Origin: Nymphaea colorata
Taxonomy: Eukaryota; Streptophyta; Magnoliopsida; Nymphaeales; Nymphaeaceae
Direction: 5' to 3'
DNA: 26,274 bases
Assembly: GCF_008831285.2 (NCBI RefSeq)
Contig: NW_022204511.1
Coordinates: 1-26,274, forward strand
Shown here: positions 20,315 through 26,274 of the stretch, piece after piece
How the letters are laid out: every line of letters starts with the position of its first letter
How positions within the stretch are numbered: position 1 is the stretch's first letter
Made by a program: the position numbers and the translations under genes
The notes under the pieces: generated by a model
What the model saw: the letters and a program-made list of their open reading frames with translations, nothing else
Told to the model about the DNA's origin: nothing
Database searches by the model: none

Positions 20315-21490
20315 TCACTAAGGTAAATGCCTGTGTAGTAGCCAGCTAAGTAGACTCCTGAGGCAATATCGATCAAGCAAAGCAAGATTTGGTGTTCTAT
20401 CGATGTATTAGTGGAAATTCGCTTTGCTTTTTAAGATCCTATAGACAATACGAGTCTTAGTCGATGAAGCGATTAGTGAATCTCATCATATGGGTTGCAA
20501 GGCGTTGTTTGAGTATGATTTAGTTATCAAGAAACTATCTTTAGAATATTTTATCAAGATAGGCAAGGTAGGCCTCACTTAGTTATATTCTTCCATTTGG
20601 TCAAATCTCATAACATATGTTTGCGTATAAAGCTCTCTTGGCTGGTTTTTTGAGCTTAATCTTCGAGCTAGATGGTCTGCTGAAGTTATTTTCTGAGGTA
20701 ATCTTTGGGTTAATTATCATAATGTCTTTATTGGGTGGTTCATGAATCTATACTAGATTCCATATCTTCAATGATACTTTTGTGTTTGATTGCCTCATCC
20801 TTGGTTGATTACGATTATTTTTCCAGCTTACTAGCGAGATTTTTACTGAGAAAGGCCAGCTCAATAAATAAATATATTTGCTCGGTTGCCTTCTGCGGTT
20901 AGAATAGGATTGCCATCGTCAACAGCACTGGACAGATCAAGGTGCTCGATATAGTCAAACGCAAGTAGTGCCCTTGTCCACCTTGCAACCCTAGAGCAAG
21001 TTCACACTCTTATTTAACTGCTTGCCTGATGAAAGGTGCAAATCATCGTAAATGGATAAGTTCGTGCCTCGTTGGGAGTGGAGCTAACAATGGATCCATT
21101 GATGGTGTGCTTAGAGAACTCTCCCACTACCTTCGGACAGATGTATTGGAATTTTAACTATTTGATCTTAGCAGACTGGAAGGCTGTGGTGTTGTAATAG
21201 AAGCTGAGGACTAGATTTTGCAGGATGGAGAAGCTTTTTGCACTTTTGGAAAGAAGTTCCTGCATGATACGCGCTGGCCGAAGGAAACGAGCTTTATGCT
21301 GCTGCCCTTGTTATTCTTCTCCTAAAGACGATAATTGGATTAACCTTGGATTTACTGTTGAAATTGGCATCGTTATTGCCATTTTGCTACCCTTTCTGCG
21401 TGTTGAAGTTGCTACTATTGGCGCCTTGCAGCTGGGGAGGTGGATCTCGGGGAACTAGACAGTGAGCAGCTCGTAGAGGAGGCCCTCCAT
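20315..21490 (-). CDS. Unrecognised protein, gene model unresolved
   Basis: Several good minus-strand stretches follow one another: MEGLLYELLTVQFPEIHLP (ATG 21490); an Asn/Gln-rich piece NFNTQKGQQNGNNDANFNSK; and MQELLSKSAKSFSILQNLVL, with FQYICPKVVGEFSKHTINGS after it. Then come LASKLEKQSQSTKDEAIKH, KITSENNFSRPSSSKIKLKK and KSYSNNALQPI. The stretches lie in different frames, with TGA at 21002, 20740 and elsewhere, so introns or indels must be placed. The stop at 20315 is only a candidate. It may be two genes, the first ending at 21002. No family is recognised. The plus strand is also open over 20870-21350, including a beta-strand-like piece (ICSVAFCGQNRIAIVNSTGQ), so the strand is not certain there. 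Confidence 0.35.
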
Positions 21491-21820
21491 GTCAGCGGTT
21501 TCGGCTGCTCCTGCGGCAGGAGTCCAGCCGTTCGATCTGCTTCTCCTTGGCGGATTTGGTCTTCGTGAAGGGAATGAGAAAAGATTGCCTTACAGATTGA
21601 TTAACATATATTTCTCTCACATCTCCTTGAATATGAATGGCAAAAAGAAAATCAAGTCCTATGCACGCCTCCCCTTTTCCTCTTTATAAAAAGTGAGATG
21701 AATTACAATGAAGGCTTATAGCGGACCTTATCGCTATTTTTCTACTTTTAGAATTTTGTGCCAAGATAGACTTAATACTTTTTATGAAATGAAACAACCT
21801 TTTATTTATATTCAATTTCA
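21491..21820. other. Intergenic region, possible divergent promoter
   Basis: 330 bp between a minus-strand start and the plus-strand ATG at 21821. The left 100 bp is GC-rich and open in several frames, and the rest is AT-rich. No specific element was identified. Confidence 0.4.
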
Positions 21821-23212
21821 ATGGCTGTCTATTTCACTCTCAGATGCTTTGAGCCTTCGACAACTGTCAGAATATTCGTGATCGCAAATATTATCGTTGC
21901 CTGCTTGGGCGTGGTGAGCTTTGGATGTAAACATATGTTAAAGAAGACTGCGGAGTTCTAAGACAAAGAAGACTTGGATAGAGGCCAAACACTACCAGTA
22001 TCTACAACATTCTTCGATAGTGGAATTTGATTATTGTTGCTGCTTTAGTGGGTTCCTTGCAAATCCTCACCAGTGTGTTCGTTATTCTCATGGCTTGCTC
22101 TAGAGTTGGAGAATCAAATCGCAGCAGATGGAGGTGGTTTATTTCGGTGATGCTGATTGTGAGTTTCTCATTAACTTTTGCTCTGGGAGTTATCACCTCC
22201 ATCAGCTACAGATAATACAGAGATATTGGCTACTTCTACTACCAAAGCTACTACTACTGCAACTAATACCGCTGCTACCACTACATATATTACTACAACT
22301 CCTACTACAACTACCACTCTGAATACTGCGACTCCTACAACTGCTTTTACTACGACTCCTCCTCCTATACTAATACTCTTACTTTTAAAATTCTAGGAAA
22401 GAATTGACTATGGTTACCAATTTCACACTCGCAGAGTCCATCCTCAGCTTTATTTTGGCCTTGCCGCTCATTGGAGTCACTCTCCACGCCTTACTCGAAA
22501 ATTCAGTAAAGGAAGAATGCCAGCAAAAACCCAACCAGGAGAACTAAATACTCCCTTACTTCAGCCTACGATGCTACAGCCCTCCGATAACCAAATTCGT
22601 CTTAGCCTTCATCAACGTGGTTATTGGCTGCCTCGCTGTCGTGCACTTTGTGTGTAAACCATCATTAACTAAGATTGTGGAGTACTTTCAGAATTGGTCA
22701 GGAATTTGTAAAATTTATTTAGTGGTTATTAGTGGTAGTGGTCTTATACTAGGATTCGTTGGAATATAGAGACTCCCTTCTCAGTAGTCGTTGGATGCTT
22801 CCAATTAATCACAAGTGTAGGGACTATCCTCATTATTCTTTCATGCTTTGGACAGACAAGCAGGCACAGATGGATGAGAGTGATCATATTCAATTTCGCC
22901 TTCAATATTGCTTTTGGAGTTACCGCCGGGAAAAATCACAGCTAAACCATAGACTTAATCAGCAATATTCCTTTTTATTATTATTAGCACAATAAAAAAA
23001 TACTTTATAGAGACCTTATTAAGCTCATAAACTTCACTTTGGTTGAGGTTCTTCTGTCCTTTTTAATAACTTTGCCTTTAACCGCAATCACATTGTACGC
23101 TTTTCTGAAGAATGTGTGGGAGTAACAAAAGTAGGAAGAGAAGGCTGAATCGGAAACCAGACTTCGTCAATAAAATGCTAATCTCCCCCAGATCAGCACA
23201 GACAACCTATGA
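21821..23212 (+). CDS. Tandem fusion of two four-helix membrane units
   Basis: Starts MAVYFTLRCFEPSTTVRIFV and carries two successive copies of the unit seen in the 4002-4681 gene. Unit 1 helices: FVIANIIVACLGVV, LIIVAALVGSLQILTSVFVI, VMLIVSFSLTFALGVI and ILSFILALPLIGVTL. A Tyr-rich loop (about 22215-22390) lies before its last helix. With no TGA between, unit 2 begins PYFSLRCYSPPITKFVL and repeats the plan: VVVGCFQLITSVGTILIIL, VIIFNFAFNIAFGVTAG, FYYYQHNKK and VLLSFLITLPLTAITLY. It then has an acidic/Gln tail to TGA 23210-23212. Frame continuity needs a 23-nt intron (21998-22020), a 62-nt intron (22708-22769) and one extra A at 22387-22390, giving about 435 aa. The family is unknown; a membrane channel or scaffold is possible. 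Confidence 0.65.
21998..22020 (+). other. Inferred 23-nt intron (GTATCT...GATAG)
   Basis: Removing it avoids the TGA at 22028 and joins RGQTLP to WNLIIVAALVG, restoring the second helix of unit 1. The length is typical of very short ciliate introns. Confidence 0.6.
22215..22395 (+). repeat. TAC-rich tract encoding a Tyr-rich loop
   Basis: Imperfect TAC/CTAC triplet-like repeats. In the gene frame they encode a loop with about 20 tyrosines (YFYYQSYYYCNQYRC...). The paralogous loop at 4002-4681 is also Tyr/Phe-rich, which supports this frame over the Thr-rich alternative. Confidence 0.65.
22708..22769 (+). other. Inferred 62-nt intron (GTAAAA...ATATAG)
   Basis: Joining across it gives NWSGI-Q-TPFSVVVGCF in one frame, which matches the start of the second helix in the related units. 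The donor and acceptor are canonical and the interior is AT-rich. Confidence 0.55.
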
Positions 23213-23800
23213 TCAATCAAATCATCCTTCATTATTTTGATTCAATACATAAACTACAAATAACTGTATTAACTTTTCATGAATAAAATTGAATAAATAA
23301 GAGTCAAATCGGTGGGATTTGAATGGTTTATGATCTTTGAGTTTCAGCATCTACGTTTATTACATTACTTTTTTGTATAAATTAAAAAGGGATATAATTC
23401 CAACCAAAAGGTCATCTCTTAGCTTTTTGGTTTTGGTCAAGTTAAAGGAACCTTTGAATATTTTTTCTTTGATTAAAGAAAACAAAATTATCCAATGGCT
23501 TTACTCTAATTTTGGTATCGCTAAGACAAATTCAGTTATCATGCTTATTTAATTTTAGATTAAAAATACCGCCTGATTGGCTATTTTACATTTTTAAATA
23601 GTTTGTTTAATTGTAGACTTTTATGCTTAGAATAGTTGGTAAATTTCAAAAAGCTGTTCCATTTTATAGTCTAATCGTACCTTTCCTGATATTACTTGGA
23701 ATCGTAATCTAAAAAGCAAAGCATTGTAATCGATCCATATCTAACATGGCCAAATTAAGCAATTGAAGAAAAAATCAAATGAATGATTCGTGTAGATTTA
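23213..23800. other. Intergenic region
   Basis: 588 bp of AT-rich DNA between two convergent genes. A plus-strand open frame around 23337-23552 is hydrophobic/Lys-rich and lacks an ATG start; I do not consider it a gene. No RNA gene was recognised. Confidence 0.5.
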
Positions 23801-24708
23801 TCAGGCTTGCTGATTGATGAAGTTGTGGTAGGCCTGGGAGTGGTCGTTCCATGCGAATCTTTTGTGGATCCTGTTTAGTTTATTTGCATCGTATTTGAGG
23901 TGAGCCCGAATCGCCGCTACCTGGGCAGGCGTAAATAAGATGATACCGTAGGGTCTGATGTATTTGAATTAGTTCACAACCCAATAGTCCTCCATTCCAG
24001 CGCAAACTTTTATCTTTTCGGGCTTTACTCTGCATTGTAGCACAACATGAAAGGTCTCCCCATTCATCGTAATGGGAACACTATAGTCGAGGAGGGAGAC
24101 CTCACAGTGAGGACTCAGATATACGCCCACTCCCAACTTCTCATTCGGATAATTAGCACACATCTAATTGGCATAAGCTTGGTTTACCCCCGACACGAAT
24201 ATCTCTCGTTTCAATCTCTCTTCCCTCATGCCTCTAAGCGCAGTTTTTATGTCCTTTATGTTATCAGCTTATCCAATTCCATAGAATGCGACAGCCCACT
24301 ACGACCTCAACGAACTCATGCCTGCCCAATCGTTGTTTCCGTCATCATAAAGATCTCTAATCCTGATACCGTACCTTTTTCCTAATACTGGCTGATAATA
24401 TGGGAGTCCTCCTCTTATTTGGGTCTCAGCAAATTTAAAGTCTCTTGGAAAAATATAATTGGCTCTTGGTTACAGCAAAAAATGGGAAAGCAAAAATCCT
24501 TGAAAGTATGGTATGGTAGGATTGGTCTGCTGAAGGTAATTTTATATTTGCTAACGCCTTTCATCTTCATACACACTAAAAACTTAAAGGGACCAAAAAC
24601 TCCTGTCTGTTTGCCTATAAGCCAAATCCTATTAATTGGGAATAACCTCAGCGTTTGGACCAGTGTATCTGGATTGGCTCGGTCGACCAGCAACACATCC
24701 TCCCATAC
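23801..24708 (-). pseudogene. Damaged paralogue of the 2681-3646 gene
   Basis: The C-terminal domain is intact in frame to TGA 23801-23803: GGLPYYQPVLGKRYG, LYDDGNNDWAGM, WAVAFYGIG, GVGVYLSPHCEVS, LQCRVKPEKIKVC, MEDYWVVN, IRPYGIILFTP. It retains the GNNDW form of the motif. Upstream, one A is missing from the A6 run 24477-24482; adding it restores LQPRANYIFPRDF against LQPKGDYSFPNNF in the other copy. The region upstream of that (WEDVLLVDRANPDTL) has diverged from the left copy and no ATG is apparent. So this is a truncated, possibly silent copy. Its upstream sequence merges with the 3' end of the next minus-strand copy. Confidence 0.75.
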
Positions 24709-24718
24709 TTGAACAACT

Positions 24719-25620
24719 TCAAATTAATACTTTTTCAATACTTAAAAACCCACATATAAGACTAACTAGACTTAAATATTCTTGATATGTTTTAGGAAAA
24801 AAAATAAGCAAAAAGGGAGAGGGAGAAGTAAAAATAAGAAAATAGACGACAGGCACACGCTACTAAAATTAAGAGGATGAACTCTTATTCATTTCAGTTT
24901 CATCATCTATTGAGATTTCCTGGAAAATACCCAGGAATAGTTGCTTGAGTATCTTGGTTAGCGTTTACCTTTAATGATGTGTGAGCTATAGACTTTTACA
25001 CTAAGATAATTAGTATACGGCTTACTAAGAAATTGATATGCTGATACCCTCAAGGTTTCCTTCCTTTTTGACGGTAAGCAAGGAAGGAGCGTCCATGCAT
25101 TCCGATAATTATGACAGTTCAAACGCCTATGAGTAGTAATGGTTATTGCAAAGGTGTATCTTTTCTGCCAAAAAGCAATATGCCGTCACTTTCAACAATC
25201 TCATCGTCTCCATCAAACTGTCTCCGAGTCCATAGACTGTCATTAAATACTCATTTAGGGATACTCCGGAATGTATTAGCTGCCCTAGGATGCTGTCAAC
25301 AGCCTTAAGCAGGCTCTTCATGTCCGTGAAATTGCAAAGCATCATGTCCTTGATATTCTTAAGGATTATGTCGTAAATTTCCAAAAATATTTCGACGATA
25401 GACCTATGCTTGAGCTCAATCATAATGGCTGCGAATTCCCTAAACCGCTAAAGACCTTTGTCTTTGAATACCTTCGCACAGAAGAGTTATTTCAGATGAA
25501 TGTATTTACTGGAATCTTTTATTGATGGGCCAAAAATAGAAATACTATTCCTATCTGTAAATCCTTTTGTTTTCCCTGTTTATCTTCTAGAAGATGCTGA
25601 TCTCTCTTTGTTATTTTATC
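24719..25620 (-). pseudogene. Partial copy of array member 2 (C-terminal block)
   Basis: One continuous frame carries KDSSKYIHLKQLF, FREFAAIMIELKHRSIVEIF, LEIYDIILKNIKDMML, LNEYLMTVYGLGDSLMETMR and LLKVTAYCFLAEKIHLCNN. It continues through TAG as QAFELSQLSECMD, then KQLFLGIFQEISIDDETEMN. The protein-like part ends near SSSS at about 24865, just before TAA TTT TAG TAG. The first TGA is at 24719-24721. The EB1-like N-terminus is absent, and about 150 bp are missing upstream of KDSSKY compared with 13300-13450. No ATG for a full protein is visible, although an internal ATG at about 25423 exists. Confidence 0.7.
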
Positions 25621-25622
25621 GC
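24886..25622. repeat. Segmental duplication, copy 2 of A
   Basis: Matches 12666-13552 with few substitutions. It differs by seven extra single bases and one internal gap of about 150 bp near 25515. The match ends at TTTTATCGC, where similarity switches to the 19620-20125 segment. Confidence 0.9.
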
Positions 25623-25629
25623 AAGATTC

Positions 25630-26150
25630 AAACTATTCCAAAATTCAGCTACCAGACTATTATAAAAAAGATAAATGAACAATAGCGACTCCGAGGCTCT
25701 TTTGTTGTCATCAGCCGAGGTTGCTTCGAAGCCAAAGTAGAGTCGGTTCTTCGTGCGTCTCCGCAGAATAGTAATCCTGATCACTGGCCTGATCTCGGTC
25801 GCATCAGCGGTCTTCATCTCCGTCAGCACCTTCCTCTTCGCCTTCGACGCCTTTGAGGCTGGAAGGAGCAACGACGTCAAAGTGGAAGTGTTCGAGAGGC
25901 TGTTCGTGCTGTTCTGCAAGTTCGCGATGCTGCTGATGTTCTCCTCCGCGCTGATCATGGGCAGCCTGATCCCCCTTGCCCTCATGTACATCATACTCGC
26001 TCCGGAGAAAGCCAAAAACTAATGAACGCACAGAAGAATGATGCTAAAATCAATTACCGTTGATAATTGTTCGAGCCTACCTAACTCAATATCCAATTTT
26101 TTGGGTTTTAAATCTGGTACATTTAGCTAAGCGCAATAATAATTATATAT
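25630..26150. repeat. Segmental duplication, copy 2 of B
   Basis: Matches 19620-20125. The similarity fades within about 20 bp of the telomere, so a chromosome end was formed just downstream of the duplicated gene. Confidence 0.88.
25675..26025 (+). CDS. Small multi-helix membrane protein, intact subtelomeric copy
   Basis: ATG 25675 starts MNNSDSEALLLSSAEVASK. The 116-aa protein has about four hydrophobic segments: IVILITGLISVASAVFISVS; TFLFAFDAF; LFVLFCKFAMLLMFSSALIM; and LIPLALMYIIL. It ends APEKAKN-Q, where TAA is followed at once by TGA (26023-26025). In-frame TAG (SKPK-Q-SRFF) supports Gln decoding. It is the intact version of the broken gene at 19664, with the same GC-rich codon use. 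TATAAAAAAG lies about 10 bp before the ATG. Its stop is about 140 bp from the telomere repeats. The function is unknown. Confidence 0.78.
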
Positions 26151-26167
26151 CTATTAAAAAAAAATAT
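26026..26167. other. Right subtelomeric spacer
   Basis: Short AT-rich spacer ending in a poly-A tract (about 26156-26164) directly before GGGGTT. Most of it is still homologous to the DNA downstream of the 19664 gene. Confidence 0.6.
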
Positions 26168-26274
26168 GGGGTTGGGGTTGGGGTTGGGGTTGGGGTTGGG
26201 GTTGGGGTTGGGGTTGGGGTTGGGGTTGGGGTTGGGGTTGGGGTTGGGGTTGGGGTTGGGGTTGGGGTTGGGGT
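26168..26274. repeat. Right telomere, GGGGTT repeats
   Basis: Perfect GGGGTT units run from 26168 to the last base, G-rich at the 3' end. They are the complement of the left-end repeat, so the chromosome is complete. Confidence 0.98.

Noticed and set aside
22178-22396. Thr-rich mucin-like open frame
   Set aside because: The overlapping frame continues the membrane helices and gives a Tyr-rich loop matched by the paralogous loops at 4002-4681 and in unit 2. The Thr-rich frame is an out-of-frame reading of the same TAC tract.
23337-23552. Hydrophobic/Lys-rich plus-strand frame
   Set aside because: It has no ATG start, low complexity and no paralogue. It lies between convergent genes where AT-rich DNA makes such frames by chance.

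Overview
The window is a complete linear chromosome. It starts with CCCCAA repeats (1-63) and ends with GGGGTT repeats (26168-26274). Many otherwise protein-like frames contain in-frame TAA and TAG, while almost every gene ends in TGA. Together these point to a ciliate macronuclear chromosome read with the UAA/UAG = Gln code (UGA the main stop). C4A2 telomeres argue against hypotrich spirotrichs (C4A4); I cannot name the genus. All frames below were read by hand with the ciliate code. Inferred introns are short (about 15-62 nt, GT...AG).

Layout. Left arm (64-4700): an unrecognised plus-strand gene with a C-terminal membrane region (321-1248); two minus-strand genes, one unrecognised (1425-2586) and one carrying a conserved Y-D-D-N-D-D-W ... 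I-R-P-Y-G domain (2681-3646); and a small four-helix membrane protein (4002-4681). Next comes a GC-rich RING + TPR gene (5002-6899, minus), then a membrane-anchored RNase T2-like protein with replaced catalytic residues (7184-8469, plus), a cysteine-rich type I surface protein (8863-10328, plus) and an extremely cysteine-rich protein (10478-11314, minus).

Centre (11.7-19.5 kb): a head-to-head array of four related genes, two minus and two plus. Three have an EB1-like calponin-homology N-terminus, and all four share an uncharacterised C-terminal region. A small GC-rich membrane-protein gene (19664-20013, broken) follows, then a poorly resolved minus-strand gene (20315-21490).

Right arm: a tandem fusion of two four-helix membrane units related to the left-arm 4002-4681 gene (21821-23212); a decayed copy of the 2681-3646 gene (23801-24708); a partial copy of the array C-terminal region (24719-25620); and an intact copy of the small membrane protein (25675-26025) right beside the telomere. 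The last 1.26 kb reads as an internally deleted copy of 12.67-20.12 kb.

Many genes show single-nucleotide frame breaks, often in short homopolymers and inside conserved domains. These may be consensus errors, real decay, or (less likely) frameshifting. Exact gene models in the centre and at 20.3-21.5 kb are therefore approximate.
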